Shown here in pieces: positions 8,489 to 18,107 of a stretch of 64,000 nucleotides of DNA. The position numbers and the translations under genes were made by a program. Under the pieces are notes generated by a model. That model saw only the letters and a list, made by a program, of their open reading frames with translations, had not been told where the DNA came from and did no database searches. Within the stretch, counting starts at the first letter, position 1; each line of letters opens with the position of its first letter. Origin of the DNA: Candidatus Sulfopaludibacter sp. SbA3 (GTDB lineage Bacteria; Acidobacteriota; Terriglobia; Bryobacterales; Bryobacteraceae); the NCBI GenBank assembly GCA_945893365.1, contig CAMDED010000017.1, positions 1 through 64,000 on the forward strand, in the 5' to 3' direction.

Positions 8489-11419
8489 GTGCGCTGCCGA
8501 TGGCTCCCCGTCCTCATTCCGTTACTGCTAACCGCAGGTATTCCGGCGGCGGGAACGGACGGCTACGAAGGCAAGCGCATCGTGTCGATTTCCTTCGAAC
8601 CGGAGCGCCAACCCCCCGATTCGGCGGAGTTGCAGGCGATGCTCCCGCTGCGGACCGGGAACCCGCTGAAGATGCAGGATGTCCGCGCCGCCATCAAGAG
8701 GCTTTATGCGACGGGGCATTATCTGGACATTGAACTGGATGCGCGGCCGGAGGCGGGCGGCGTCGCGCTGCGTTTTCTCACGAAGAACAGTTGGTTTACC
8801 GGCCGCGTGTCCGTTGAGGGCGCGCCGGCGGAACCACCCAACAACGGTCAACTGGTGAACGCCACCGGCCTCGATCTGGGACAGCCCTTCTACGGATACG
8901 ATGTGCGAAACGCGGCCGCGGCCATCCAGCGTACCCTTGAGGCAGATGGATACTACGAAACCACCGTGGTGCCCGAGCTCGAGTACGACCAGGAGACCTA
9001 CCAGGTTCATGTGCACTTCAAGATCGAGAGCGGCAAGCGCGCGCATTTCGAGCAGCCGGCGATTGAGGGCGCGGAGAGCGAAGCTATCGCCGGGAAGATC
9101 GCAAAGTCCACCAAGTGGAAGGGCTGGTTTGGATGGCAGCCATTCACCCGAACGCGCGTACAGCGAGGTATCGACGGAATCGGCAACTATTACAGGAAGC
9201 GTCAGCGCCTGCTGGCCACGGTTGCGGTCGACGACCTTGTCCACGACGCGGAACAGCGCTCGGTGAAGCCCGTACTCACCGTGAATGCCGGCCCGGTCCT
9301 CGATGTACGCGTGGTAGGCGCCAAAATTTCAAGCGGCAAGCTGAAGCGTTACCTTCCGATTTACGAAGAGAGAACCGTGGACCGGGACTTGCTTGTCGAA
9401 GGCCAGCGGAACCTGCGCGACCACTTTCAGGGGGAGGGTTACTTTGAGGTGGAAGTGGAATTCAAGGAGCAGCGCGTGATAGACGGCCATGCCTACCTCG
9501 ACTACATCGTCAATTTGGGCGCGCGGCACCGGCTGGCCTACGTGAGCGTTCAGGGAAACAAATTCTTCGACAAGGAAACCATTCGGGAACGGATGTTGCT
9601 GACGCCGAAGTCGCTAGCGGAACGCCGCGGACGCTACAGCGAGAGTCTGCGCCGCCGCGATGAAGAGAACATCGCCGCGCTCTACCAATCGAACGGCTTT
9701 CCGTCGGCCAGGGTTACGTCTAGAGTGATTGACGACTACCAGGGCCGCCGAGGGGATCTTGGCGTCTTCCTGACGGTGGAGGAAGGCCCGCAGTGGTTCG
9801 TTTCGAAGCTCGAGGTGCAGGGAGTGGGAGCGGAGCAGCGAGAGACGATTGTGGCGCTGCTGGCTTCCGGAGAGGGACAGCCTTTCAGCCCATCGAGCGT
9901 GGCGATCGACCGCGACAACGTCCTCGCGTTCTTCTTCTCCAATGGTTACCCGAACGCGACGTTTGAATGGAGTTCCGAGCCCGACGGGCCGAACCGCGTC
10001 CGCCTGCTCTATGTCGTTTCGGAAGGACTGCGGCAGTTCGTGCGAGGCGTGCTCGTCGGAGGACTCGAGACGACGCAAAAGAAGCTGGTGGATCGCAACC
10101 TTTTGCTCGCGCCGGGCGATCCTCTTTCGCAAATTGGCATGGCGGATACGCAGAAGCGCCTGTACGATTTGGGCGTCTTCGCCAGGGTAAACATGGCGAT
10201 GCAAAATCCCGACGGCGATACGCAGCGAAAATATCTGCTCTATGAAGTCGAGGAAGCGCGCAAGTATTCGCTCGCAACCGGCTTCGGCGCGGAACTGGCG
10301 CGGATCGGCGGCAGCCAGACCAGTTTCGACTCCCCGGCCGGAAAGGCGGGCTTCAGTCCTCGCGTGTCGTTCGACGCGAGCCGGCTGAATCTGCGGGGGC
10401 TGGGCCACACGCTGAGCTTCCGCAGCCGGCTTTCCACATTGCAGCGGCGCGCCCTGCTAACCTACACCGCGCCGCGGATTCGGAACGAGCAAGGGTTGAA
10501 TCTTTCCTTCTCCGGACTCTATGACGATTCGCGCGACGTGCGGACGTTTTCCGCGAAGCGTCAGGAGGCGTCCGTGCAGCTTTCGCAGCGGATTTCGAAA
10601 CCGACTACCGCCTTCTACCGTTTCAGCTACCGGCGAGTGAGCGTCGACGAAAACTCGCTCAAGATCAATCCACTGCTCATCCCATTGCTCGCCCAGCCGG
10701 TGCGTCTGGGAATCCTCTCAGGCAACCTTATCCGCGACAAGCGCGACGATCCGACCGACGCGCACAAGGGCAACTATAGCGCTCTCGACGCTGGAATCGC
10801 CTCGAATATTTTCGGGTCGCAGGCGAACTTCGTGCGCCTTCTGGTGCGAAACAATACGTACCATCCGATAGGCAAGAAACTAGTCCTTGCGCGTTCCACC
10901 ACCGCTGGATGGGTGGCGGCGTACAATTTTTCGAGCGACCTGGCCGCCACCGATGGCGTGCCTCTGCCCGAGCGGTTTTTCACCGGGGGCGGCAGTTCCC
11001 ACCGCGGATTCCCCGAGAACCAGGCTGGCGTCCGCGACACGACAACCGGATTTCCGCTGGGCGGCAACGCCGTGTTCATCAACAACGTGGAATTGCGATT
11101 TCCTTTATGGGGCTCGACGATTGGAGGCGTTCTTTTTGAAGACGCCGGGAATGCGTATGCCCGCCTCCGGGATGTGTCGTTTCGCGTGCGGCAGCGGGAT
11201 ATTAAGGACTTCAACTATATGGTCCACTCGGTCGGGTTCGGAATCCGATACCGGACTCCGGTTGGCCCCGTGCGTCTCGACTTTGCACTCACGCCGAACT
11301 CTCCACGCTTCTTCGGATTCGAGGGGACGCGTGACGATCTGCTATTCGGGCGGGGCCGCGAGACCAACCAGCGGCTCAACCGCTTTCAGTTCCATTTCTC
11401 TATCGGGCAGGCGTTCTGA
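8489..11419 (+). CDS. Outer-membrane assembly factor of the Omp85 superfamily (TamA/BamA-like)
   Basis: A protein of about 976 residues. A signal peptide (RCRWLPVLIPLLLTAGIPAAGT) is followed by a long series of POTRA-like domains over roughly the first 600 residues (for example IVSISFEPERQPPDSAELQAMLPLRTGNPL, LAYVSVQGNKFFDKETIRERMLL and VRGVLVGGLETTQKKLVDRNLLLAPGDPL). The last 390 residues form the membrane barrel with FTGGGSSHRGFPENQAG, the conserved loop-6 RGF motif, and GFGIRYRTPVGPVRLDFAL before a C-terminal aromatic (GQAF). The family inserts beta-barrel proteins into the outer membrane. The GTG at 8489 gives the cleanest signal peptide; a TTG at 8444 overlapping the MFS gene is the alternative. 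A SurA-like gene and tamB follow. Confidence 0.9.
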   Translation: MRCRWLPVLIPLLLTAGIPAAGTDGYEGKRIVSISFEPERQPPDSAELQAMLPLRTGNPLKMQDVRAAIKRLYATGHYLDIELDARPEAGGVALRFLTKNSWFTGRVSVEGAPAEPPNNGQLVNATGLDLGQPFYGYDVRNAAAAIQRTLEADGYYETTVVPELEYDQETYQVHVHFKIESGKRAHFEQPAIEGAESEAIAGKIAKSTKWKGWFGWQPFTRTRVQRGIDGIGNYYRKRQRLLATVAVDDLVHDAEQRSVKPVLTVNAGPVLDVRVVGAKISSGKLKRYLPIYEERTVDRDLLVEGQRNLRDHFQGEGYFEVEVEFKEQRVIDGHAYLDYIVNLGARHRLAYVSVQGNKFFDKETIRERMLLTPKSLAERRGRYSESLRRRDEENIAALYQSNGFPSARVTSRVIDDYQGRRGDLGVFLTVEEGPQWFVSKLEVQGVGAEQRETIVALLASGEGQPFSPSSVAIDRDNVLAFFFSNGYPNATFEWSSEPDGPNRVRLLYVVSEGLRQFVRGVLVGGLETTQKKLVDRNLLLAPGDPLSQIGMADTQKRLYDLGVFARVNMAMQNPDGDTQRKYLLYEVEEARKYSLATGFGAELARIGGSQTSFDSPAGKAGFSPRVSFDASRLNLRGLGHTLSFRSRLSTLQRRALLTYTAPRIRNEQGLNLSFSGLYDDSRDVRTFSAKRQEASVQLSQRISKPTTAFYRFSYRRVSVDENSLKINPLLIPLLAQPVRLGILSGNLIRDKRDDPTDAHKGNYSALDAGIASNIFGSQANFVRLLVRNNTYHPIGKKLVLARSTTAGWVAAYNFSSDLAATDGVPLPERFFTGGGSSHRGFPENQAGVRDTTTGFPLGGNAVFINNVELRFPLWGSTIGGVLFEDAGNAYARLRDVSFRVRQRDIKDFNYMVHSVGFGIRYRTPVGPVRLDFALTPNSPRFFGFEGTRDDLLFGRGRETNQRLNRFQFHFSIGQAF

Positions 11420-11513
11420 TATGCGAACGGTCACGATGGGCGCTTGCAGGGGTGATACAGAAATCGCCGGACGAGTCGCCGGAACGCGCCGTAGGGTCTC
11501 CGGCGTCGCCGTT

Positions 11514-11540
11514 GACAGGCCGGGAGACCTGTCCCACATG
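11514..11540 (+). repeat. Short repeat overlapping a start codon (GGAGACC family), copy 1
   Basis: A 6-bp inverted repeat (GACAGG at 11514-11519, CCTGTC at 11528-11533) followed by CCACATG. A near-identical stretch occurs at 49458-49480. The last three bases are the start codon of the SurA-like gene, so the hairpin would sit over its initiation site. Confidence 0.45.
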
Positions 11541-12134
11541 TTAGCGCGCTTCGCCGCGGCGGTGCTGTTATGCGCCTGCGCGGCGGCGGAGATCGTCGAT
11601 CGAATCGCCGTCAGCGTCGGCAACGGCGTCATTACGCGGGAGGAGGTTCGCCGGGAGATCCGGTTGACGGCGTTCCTGAACGGCGAAGCACTCGACACGG
11701 GCGCCTCACCGATGAGGGCGGCCGCCGAGCGGTTGATCGAACAATTGTTGGTCCGCAAGGAAGTGGAACTCGCTCACTACCCGAGCCCGGGAACTGTCGA
11801 GATCGAGCCGCTGATGAAAAATCTCGACCTCAAGAAGCTCCCTGCCTATGGGTTGACCGAAGAGGATCTGCGCATCCACTTCACGTGGCAGGTACAGCTC
11901 CTCCGATTCGTCGATTTCCGCTTCCGGCCTGGCGTGCAGGTTTCAAGCGCCGAGATTCAAGAGTTCTTCGAGAAAAAGATTCTGCCCTCGAAGCCCGGCG
12001 TTGCTTTAGACGACGTTCGAACGGAGATCGAGCGGATTCTGACCTCGGAACAAGTGGACAAGCAGCTTGACGCCTGGATTAGCGAAGCGCGGAACCGCTC
12101 GCGTATCGAGTTCCGCGACGAGGCGTTCCATTGA
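11538..12134 (+). CDS. Periplasmic SurA-like chaperone without a PPIase domain
   Basis: A 198-residue protein. The signal peptide MLARFAAAVLLCACAAAE is followed by IVDRIAVSVGNGVITREEVRREIRLTAFLNGE, the usual beginning of SurA/PpiC chaperones. Helical segments after it (AAERLIEQLLVRKEVELA, EEDLRIHFTWQVQLLRFVDFRF) match the SurA N-terminal chaperone domain, and the last part (DDVRTEIERILTSEQVDKQLDAWISEARNRSRIEF) matches the helix and strand normally found after the parvulin domain. The parvulin domain itself is absent. It would hold unfolded outer-membrane proteins for the barrel encoded upstream. It overlaps tamB by four bases. The start is the ATG at 11538 within a short repeat. Confidence 0.82.
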   Translation: MLARFAAAVLLCACAAAEIVDRIAVSVGNGVITREEVRREIRLTAFLNGEALDTGASPMRAAAERLIEQLLVRKEVELAHYPSPGTVEIEPLMKNLDLKKLPAYGLTEEDLRIHFTWQVQLLRFVDFRFRPGVQVSSAEIQEFFEKKILPSKPGVALDDVRTEIERILTSEQVDKQLDAWISEARNRSRIEFRDEAFH

Positions 12135-15100
12135 GCCGGGGCCGGAAGACCGCCGCAGTCGCGGGCGCGCTTGCGATCGCCATCGCCACGGCAGCCGTGC
12201 TTACGGTGCGCTCGGAATGGTTCCAGGAAGTTGTCCGCCGGCGAGTCGTCGCCGAGCTCGAACGCGCGGCCGGCGGCCGTGTGGAGATTTCCCGTTTCGC
12301 TTTCACGTGGAGTACCCTGCAGGCCGAAGTGACGGGGCTGACCGTCCACGGGATGGAAACCGCCGGCGCCGCTCCCCTGTTGACGGCCTGTACGGTGCGG
12401 ATCGGGCTGAACGTATCCTCGCTGTTTCGGCGGAAGGTGGAGATCGCGTTTCTTGATGTGGAGGAGCCTCGGGTAAACGTGATCGTTAACGCCGACGGCA
12501 CAACCAACCTGCCGGAGCCGAAAGGGACCCGGGGGAACGCGATGGACACCATTCTCGACCTTGCGATTGGCCGGTTCTCGGCGCGGAACGGTTTTGTGCA
12601 ATATGCGGACCGGAAGGCCGCCTTCGATGTCCGGGGGGAAAACCTCCGCACCCGATTCGTCTACGATTCCCCGCGCAAGCTTTACATGGGCGATCTTTCC
12701 GCGCGCGCCATACTCGTCCAGTCCGGAAACTTTCCGCCCGTCCCGCTCGACGTGAGTCTTCGAGGGATCGCCGTGGGTCGCAACGGAGCGGAGATGGCGA
12801 GCGCCGGGATCGCGTATGAGGGTTCCCGCGCCGTGATTTCGGGCTTGCGTTACAACTCAGACATGGCGCCGCCGGAGACATCCGCTCGGATCGAAGCCAC
12901 TCTCGCGTTGAGCGGCCTGACGAAGGGAGCGCTCGGCCGGGCGCTGAAACTGCCGATGACGGGAGGCGTTGCCGGTTTCGGCGGCGAGGTGCGATTCAGA
13001 AGTCTTACCGACTATTCCGTGAAGGGTAATGCAAGCTTTTCCGGCATTACGCTCGCGCAAGGAAAGCTGAGAGCGGCGGGCATTCGCGGAGCCGCGGCGT
13101 TCGATGTGGGGCCGGAGAAAACCGTGCTCAGCGGAGTCTCGATTTCCGCTCAAGGGGGGAGGCTTACCGGGTCCGGCGAAGTCGTTCGTTTCAAAGATTA
13201 CCGTCTCAAAGGCGAGCTGAAAGGGTTTCCTCTCGCGTTTGAAGCCTGGAGCGGCGTCGTATCGGGAACGCTTGAAGCTGAGGGACGCATCGGCAGCGAG
13301 CCTCGCCGCGCAGCCGCGAAGCTGCGGATCGCACCGGGGGGCGGCGGCACTCCCGCAAGCGGCGCGATCGATGCCGTCTACGACGGAGGGAGCCGTACGG
13401 TCACCCTTGGCGAATCGTCCATTACGGCCGGGTCCACAAAGATTGGTTTCTCCGGAACTCTCGGGAACAGAATGCATGTCCGCCTCGAGTCTTCAAATCT
13501 CGGCGACGCTCGTCCGCTTGTCGAAGATCTGCCCGTGCGGTTGCGTTCCGGCAGCGCGCTGGTTGAAGGGGTGCTCGTGGGGAAAATCGATTCGCCTTCG
13601 TTCTCCGGCCGCCTTGATCTGACGAACTTCGAACTAGCCGGGGAATTGTTCGACCGCTTCTCGGGCGACGTCTCGATTGACGAAACATCGCTCGCGCTTC
13701 GCAATGCGGATGTCACCCGGCGCGGGGCCAAGGCGCGAGGCGAGGGACGCATCTCGCTCACGCATTGGAAACCGGAGCCCGCGAGCCCAATATCGGCAAG
13801 CGGTTCCTTCACTAACTTCGATACCGCCGAATTCATGCCCGAAATCTCCGTGCTTGCGTCGGGGCAGGCGCGAGTTTCCGGGACGTTTTCAGACCCGCGC
13901 GTCTCCCTCGATACAGCGGCGCAGAACGCCACGGTATTCGGCGAGAAGCTGGACCGTATTCAAGCGAGTCTTGAATATTCAAAACAGGCGATCGAACTGC
14001 GCTCGGCGCAAGTCACGGCAGGGACGTCGCGCGTGGACGCCGCGGGCGCCTACGCCCCGGGCGGCGCCGTCACGTTTCGAATCTCGTCCAACCGGATGGC
14101 GGTCGAGAGCCTCAATACTCTATCGAAGCTGCGGTCCGGCGTTTCAGGAACCCTTGAGATCTCGGCCGCGGGAACTGGAGTTTGGCGCGGCGGGAAGGAT
14201 CCTTTTATGTTGACGGATCTCACTGCCCAGGCCGCGGCTCGCGATCTACAGATAGACAAGAAACCCGTGGGCAACGCCTCGCTTACCGCAAAGTCCGCAC
14301 GCGAGAATGGAGCCACCGATTTGTCGGTGTCGCTCGAATCCGATTTCCTGAACGCGAACCTGCGGGGGTCCGGCAAGTGGACGTTTGCGGACAAGTACCC
14401 GGGATCGTTCGAGCTGCGGTTCTCACCGGTCTCATTGCAGCGCGTCCAGGAATGGTTCGCGCCTGCGTCCTCCCCAAAGCTGGATGGCACGGCGGAAGGC
14501 ACGCTGCGGGTTTCCGGCCCCGCTCTCGAATGGAAGGATTGGACGGCGTCGCTTGAGATTCCCAAGCTTGAACTCAGCCCGCCGGCCTCGGAAACTACGC
14601 GCGTGCAACTCCGCAACTTGAAGCCAGTCCGCTTGTCGCTTGCAAAATCCGTCGTGAACATTGAGAGCGCGGTCCTGGCGGGACCCTCCATGAATCTGGC
14701 GGTATCGGGAAAGGTCTCCCTGCTTGAGAATAACCCGCTCGACGTGCGCGTTACCGGCTCCATGCAACTCGCGGCAATGCAGAGTTACAACCGGGACATT
14801 CTCGCTTCCGGATCCGCGGAGTTGCAGGCGTCCGTGAGGGGCTCACTTCGGGAGCCGCGCGCGTCCGGCCGCTTGGATATCAAGGATGCTTCGGTGAACG
14901 TCGCCGATTTGCCAAACGGGATTACCAAAGCGGCCGGCGTCATCCTTTTCGACGGAAACCGCGCCACCATTCAGTCGTTAACCGGCGAAACCGGCGGCGG
15001 CAAAGTATCGCTCAACGGCTTCGTGGGTTTTGGAGGGGGGGATATCGTCTACAGGCTCCAGGGGAACGGAACGCAGATCCGTTTACGGTATCCGGAGGGT

Positions 15101-16027
15101 GTGAGTACGACGGTGAACGCCGAGCTTAGCCTGACGGGTTCGCAAAAGCGGAGCCTTTTGTCGGGCGCAGTTACGATTGTGCGGACGGGCTTCAATCCCC
15201 GAACCGACTTTTCGTCCCTGCTGGCGAAATCCGCCGAGCCGGTCAAGGTTGCGTCGGCGCGAACCGGCCCGCTCGCCGGCATCGATCTGGACGTGCGGAT
15301 CGAGACTTCGCCCGATATCAGTTTTGAAAGCTCGCTCGCGCAGGATATTCAGGTGGAAGCCAGCCTGCGCTTACGCGGCACCGCCTACAATCCGGCGCTG
15401 CTTGGCCGCATCGCAATCACGCAGGGCGAGGTGACTTTTTTCGGCACGAAGTATACGATTGGCCAGGGATCGATTACGTTCTCGAATCCGGTCAAGATAG
15501 AGCCTGTGTTCGACGTGGACGTGGAGACGCGCGTTCGCGGGATTGACGTGATTCTGACGCTTTCCGGCCCGATCGATAAGCTCAACGTAACGCATCGTTC
15601 CGATCCGCCGCTCGAATTCAGCGAGATTGTCGCACTTCTGGCCACGGGGCGCGCCCCCTCGTCGGATCCGGCGCTCGCGGCGGCCCAGACGCGGAGCCCG
15701 CAAAGCTTCTCGCAAGTGGGCGCGAATGCGATTCTCGGCCAGGCGATCGCCTCTCCCGTTTCGGACCGCCTGCAGCGTTTTTTCGGCGTGAGCAAGCTGA
15801 AGATCGATCCAAACCTCACGGGGGTCGAGAACAACCCGCAGGCGCGGCTTACCGTGGAGCAGCAGATCACGCGGAATCTGACTTTCACCTACATCACGAA
15901 CCTTACGCGCAGCAACCCGCAGGTAGTGCGCGTCGAATGGACGCTGAACAAGGAATGGTCCGCGGTCGCGGTGCGGGAGGAGAATGGCCTGTTCGGTATG
16001 GATTTTCTTTACAAGAAACGGTTCTGA
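12131..16027 (+). CDS. tamB: TamB-like translocation and assembly module protein
   Basis: A 1298-residue protein with one N-terminal membrane anchor (TAAVAGALAIAIATAAVLTV) and an AsmA-like first segment (RVEISRFAFTWSTLQAEVTGLTVHGME). A very long beta-rich repeat region follows. The C-terminal DUF490 domain (roughly the last 340 residues) includes NVADLPNGITKAAGVILFDGNRATIQSLTGETGGG, GRIAITQGEVTFFGTKYTIGQGSITFSNP and the conserved ending VEQQITRNLTFTYITNLTRSNPQVVRVEW. TamB spans the periplasm and works with TamA-type barrels in outer-membrane assembly or lipid transport. The start is a TTG whose last two bases lie in the upstream stop codon (TTGA), implying coupled translation. The order barrel-chaperone-tamB makes a coherent operon. 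Confidence 0.93.
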   Translation: MSRGRKTAAVAGALAIAIATAAVLTVRSEWFQEVVRRRVVAELERAAGGRVEISRFAFTWSTLQAEVTGLTVHGMETAGAAPLLTACTVRIGLNVSSLFRRKVEIAFLDVEEPRVNVIVNADGTTNLPEPKGTRGNAMDTILDLAIGRFSARNGFVQYADRKAAFDVRGENLRTRFVYDSPRKLYMGDLSARAILVQSGNFPPVPLDVSLRGIAVGRNGAEMASAGIAYEGSRAVISGLRYNSDMAPPETSARIEATLALSGLTKGALGRALKLPMTGGVAGFGGEVRFRSLTDYSVKGNASFSGITLAQGKLRAAGIRGAAAFDVGPEKTVLSGVSISAQGGRLTGSGEVVRFKDYRLKGELKGFPLAFEAWSGVVSGTLEAEGRIGSEPRRAAAKLRIAPGGGGTPASGAIDAVYDGGSRTVTLGESSITAGSTKIGFSGTLGNRMHVRLESSNLGDARPLVEDLPVRLRSGSALVEGVLVGKIDSPSFSGRLDLTNFELAGELFDRFSGDVSIDETSLALRNADVTRRGAKARGEGRISLTHWKPEPASPISASGSFTNFDTAEFMPEISVLASGQARVSGTFSDPRVSLDTAAQNATVFGEKLDRIQASLEYSKQAIELRSAQVTAGTSRVDAAGAYAPGGAVTFRISSNRMAVESLNTLSKLRSGVSGTLEISAAGTGVWRGGKDPFMLTDLTAQAAARDLQIDKKPVGNASLTAKSARENGATDLSVSLESDFLNANLRGSGKWTFADKYPGSFELRFSPVSLQRVQEWFAPASSPKLDGTAEGTLRVSGPALEWKDWTASLEIPKLELSPPASETTRVQLRNLKPVRLSLAKSVVNIESAVLAGPSMNLAVSGKVSLLENNPLDVRVTGSMQLAAMQSYNRDILASGSAELQASVRGSLREPRASGRLDIKDASVNVADLPNGITKAAGVILFDGNRATIQSLTGETGGGKVSLNGFVGFGGGDIVYRLQGNGTQIRLRYPEGVSTTVNAELSLTGSQKRSLLSGAVTIVRTGFNPRTDFSSLLAKSAEPVKVASARTGPLAGIDLDVRIETSPDISFESSLAQDIQVEASLRLRGTAYNPALLGRIAITQGEVTFFGTKYTIGQGSITFSNPVKIEPVFDVDVETRVRGIDVILTLSGPIDKLNVTHRSDPPLEFSEIVALLATGRAPSSDPALAAAQTRSPQSFSQVGANAILGQAIASPVSDRLQRFFGVSKLKIDPNLTGVENNPQARLTVEQQITRNLTFTYITNLTRSNPQVVRVEWTLNKEWSAVAVREENGLFGMDFLYKKRF

Positions 16028-16082
16028 ACGGGGGGCGCCCCGTAGCGTTTGCCGGAGAGCGTCAACAGGGTCATTCCGGGCA

Positions 16083-16111
16083 ATGACGGCGTATATACGT
16101 TGCGATACAAT
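16083..16111 (+). promoter_or_regulatory. Promoter of the BrnT/BrnA-like operon
   Basis: ATGACG at 16083-16088 and TACAAT at 16106-16111 are separated by exactly 17 bases. The predicted transcription start falls at about 16118-16120, on the GTG start codon, so the message would be leaderless. No Shine-Dalgarno sequence is seen. Confidence 0.45.
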
Positions 16112-16119
16112 GTTGGGTT

Positions 16120-16401
16120 GTGGCTAGTGCAATCGAATTCGATTGGGATGAGGAGAACAGCACGCACTTGGCAGCCCACAAGGTGGCGCCCGCGGAATTC
16201 GAACAGTTGCTGAACAACGAACCTTTGGACCTGGACTACGACCTGATTGATGACGAAGAGCGGTACCGCTCTGTCGGCCTGACGAATGTAGGCCGCTTAT
16301 TGTCAGTGGCCTGGACGATTCGCAACGGCAGGGTACGCGCCATTACCGCCTTTCCGGCTAGCGTTTCGGACAGGAAGGCTTTTCTGGAGAGGCCAAAATG
16401 A
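16120..16401 (+). CDS. brnT: BrnT-family toxin
   Basis: A 93-residue protein matching the BrnT pattern: IEFDWDEENSTHLAAHKVAPAEFEQLL at the start, DLIDDEERYRSVGLTNVGRLLSVAWTIRNGRVRAITAFPAS in the middle and a DRKAF end. BrnT has a RelE-like fold and acts as a ribonuclease that stops translation. It starts at a GTG and its stop overlaps the antitoxin start by four bases (ATGA). The catalytic residues vary in this family, so activity cannot be judged from sequence alone. Confidence 0.82.
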   Translation: MASAIEFDWDEENSTHLAAHKVAPAEFEQLLNNEPLDLDYDLIDDEERYRSVGLTNVGRLLSVAWTIRNGRVRAITAFPASVSDRKAFLERPK

Positions 16402-16739
16402 AGAATCAGAACGAGAAACCCAAGCGCGTCGTGCCGGCTTTCGCCACCGAGGCTGAAGAAGCGGAATGGTGGTTTAGGAACCGCGCCAAACATGGCAAAC
16501 AACTACTCGCCGCCGTCAAGAGCGGGAAAGCCCAGGTTTTGACGCAAGAGAAACTGCGGGAGCGGATCGCCGCGTCCGGGAAAGCGCCGGCGCCGGTGGT
16601 ATCGTTACGGATTCCCGAAGCAGATTTGGCTCTTGCGCGAAAGCAGGCTGAACAAAAGGGCTTGCCTTACCAGACCTACATCAAATCGCTATTGCACGAA
16701 ACACTCACCGAGCGAGAGAAGCGAAAGGTGGGGTGGTAG
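16398..16739 (+). CDS. brnA: BrnA-like/CopG-type antitoxin
   Basis: A 113-residue protein. The N-terminal part (VVPAFATEAEEAEWWFRNR) is common in antitoxins paired with BrnT-type toxins. The C-terminal part has a ribbon-helix-helix domain, VVSLRIPEADLALARKQAEQKGLPYQTYIKSLLHETL, for DNA binding and autoregulation. The ATGA overlap with the toxin indicates coupled expression. BrnA proper usually has a shorter N-terminus, so a generic CopG antitoxin is the alternative label. Confidence 0.8.
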   Translation: MKNQNEKPKRVVPAFATEAEEAEWWFRNRAKHGKQLLAAVKSGKAQVLTQEKLRERIAASGKAPAPVVSLRIPEADLALARKQAEQKGLPYQTYIKSLLHETLTEREKRKVGW

Positions 16740-16875
16740 GCCACCCAGTTCGAACGACGGAGCCCTCCCACGGAAATCCCTATGGCCGAAATGCTCAAGT
16801 CCCGGTCAATTGCCGACCTCTCCGAATTCCCTCGCGGCGCCGATATTTCAGAATCAAAAACATAATTGGATCGCT

Positions 16876-16939
16876 TTTCCGGTTAATGCCGGAAAGTGTT
16901 TAAGAAATAACGTTCGCAAGTCGCGTAGCCGTGTATACT
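16876..16939 (+). promoter_or_regulatory. Hairpin and -10 element between brnA and psd
   Basis: The interval 16740-16970 holds no gene. A hairpin with 7-bp arms (TTTCCGG and CCGGAAA, loop TTAATG) lies at about 16876-16896 and may end the toxin-antitoxin message, although the T-run after it is weak. TATACT at 16934-16939 is a good -10 for psd; its best -35 (TTCGCA at 16913) has only a 15-base spacer. A GGGAGAAAACC ribosome site precedes the ATG at 16971. Confidence 0.35.
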
Positions 16940-16970
16940 GGTTGAGATTTCCGAATTCAGGGAGAAAACC

Positions 16971-18107
16971 ATGTCCTACGAACCGGTCGTCGATGAGCTT
17001 GTTGAAATGATCCGCACCCACAAATGGGAAGCAGCCTTCCAGCAGGCGGTCGACCTCGCGCACAAGAGCGGCGTGATCGAGATGCGCGATGTCAAGACCA
17101 CCGCGGACTACCTCGGCTTCATCAACGGCCTGCTCCGCTGGGTCCCCTCCGAGAACGTTCAAGGGAAGGACATCTACAACCACTTGTGCAAGTTCCACTT
17201 CGTACTCGATCAGCCACCCGTGCGCCGTCTCCAGAACGCAATCCTCCCGCATCCCGAAGCCCCGCCCTTGACGCCGCTCTCCGCCTGGATGGTTCGCTTC
17301 GCAAAGGCGATGGGCGCTTTCCTCGACACTCCGGAGTCCATCACGCCTGAGTCGCTGGCGAGTTTCCGGGCGTCGCCCAGTTACAACATGAGCGACTACA
17401 TGGAGCCCCGGGGAGGCTGGCGCACGTTCAACGAGTTGTTCGCGCGGTCGTTCAAGCCCGGATACCGGCCCGTGGCCGCCGTCGCGAATCCGAGCGTGAT
17501 TGTCAGTCCGGCCGATTCCACCTTTGACGGCCAGTGGGAGATTCGAACCGACTCCCACGTCACAGTGAAGAACCTGCACTGGGAGATCCGCGAGCTGATG
17601 GAGGGAAGCCCGTACAAGGATCGATTCGTCAACGGCATCTTCATGCACGCTTTTCTGGGCCCGAACGACTACCACCGGCAGCACGCCCCCGTCGGCGGGA
17701 CCGTGCTCGAAGCCCGCGTGATCCCCGGCCAGGTGTACCTCCAGGTCATCGCCGAACCCGTGGCCGGCGACGCCACGGGCGCCAAATCCCTGAGGCCCCG
17801 CCGCACGTTCGACGCTCCGGACGACGCCGGGTATCAGTTTGCGCAGGCGCGCGGGCTCATCGTCCTAGACACCCCGATCGGCCTCGTCGCCGTTCTGCCG
17901 ATTGGAATGTGCCAGGTCTCCTCCGTGATCGTCACGGCCGAAGTAGGCGTCACCGTGCGCAAGGGCGAGGAGCTGTCCTACTTCCAGTTCGGAGGATCGG
18001 ACATTATTCTCTTGTTTGAAGCCAAGAGCAATGTAAGCATCACCGCTCAGGTGGGCACCCACTACAAGATGGGGACGCGCATCGCGCAAGCCTTTCCGGT
18101 TATCTGA
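16971..18107 (+). CDS. psd: Phosphatidylserine decarboxylase-type enzyme
   Basis: A 378-residue protein. The N-terminal 160 residues form a helical domain, including LSAWMVRFAKAMGAFLDTPES. The catalytic part starts with GGWRTFNELFARSFKPGYRPVA and continues with SPADSTFDGQW, FMHAFLGPNDYHRQHAPVGGTV and VAVLPIGMCQVSSVI. The pyruvoyl-forming site is YFQFGGSDIILLF, with Ser343 in a GGS context rather than the LGST of the E. coli enzyme; such variants are known in the family. Psd converts phosphatidylserine to phosphatidylethanolamine after self-cleavage. The ATG at 16971 has a clear ribosome site. A decayed relative follows directly downstream. Family assignment is firm; the true substrate may differ from phosphatidylserine. 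Confidence 0.87.
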   Translation: MSYEPVVDELVEMIRTHKWEAAFQQAVDLAHKSGVIEMRDVKTTADYLGFINGLLRWVPSENVQGKDIYNHLCKFHFVLDQPPVRRLQNAILPHPEAPPLTPLSAWMVRFAKAMGAFLDTPESITPESLASFRASPSYNMSDYMEPRGGWRTFNELFARSFKPGYRPVAAVANPSVIVSPADSTFDGQWEIRTDSHVTVKNLHWEIRELMEGSPYKDRFVNGIFMHAFLGPNDYHRQHAPVGGTVLEARVIPGQVYLQVIAEPVAGDATGAKSLRPRRTFDAPDDAGYQFAQARGLIVLDTPIGLVAVLPIGMCQVSSVIVTAEVGVTVRKGEELSYFQFGGSDIILLFEAKSNVSITAQVGTHYKMGTRIAQAFPVI

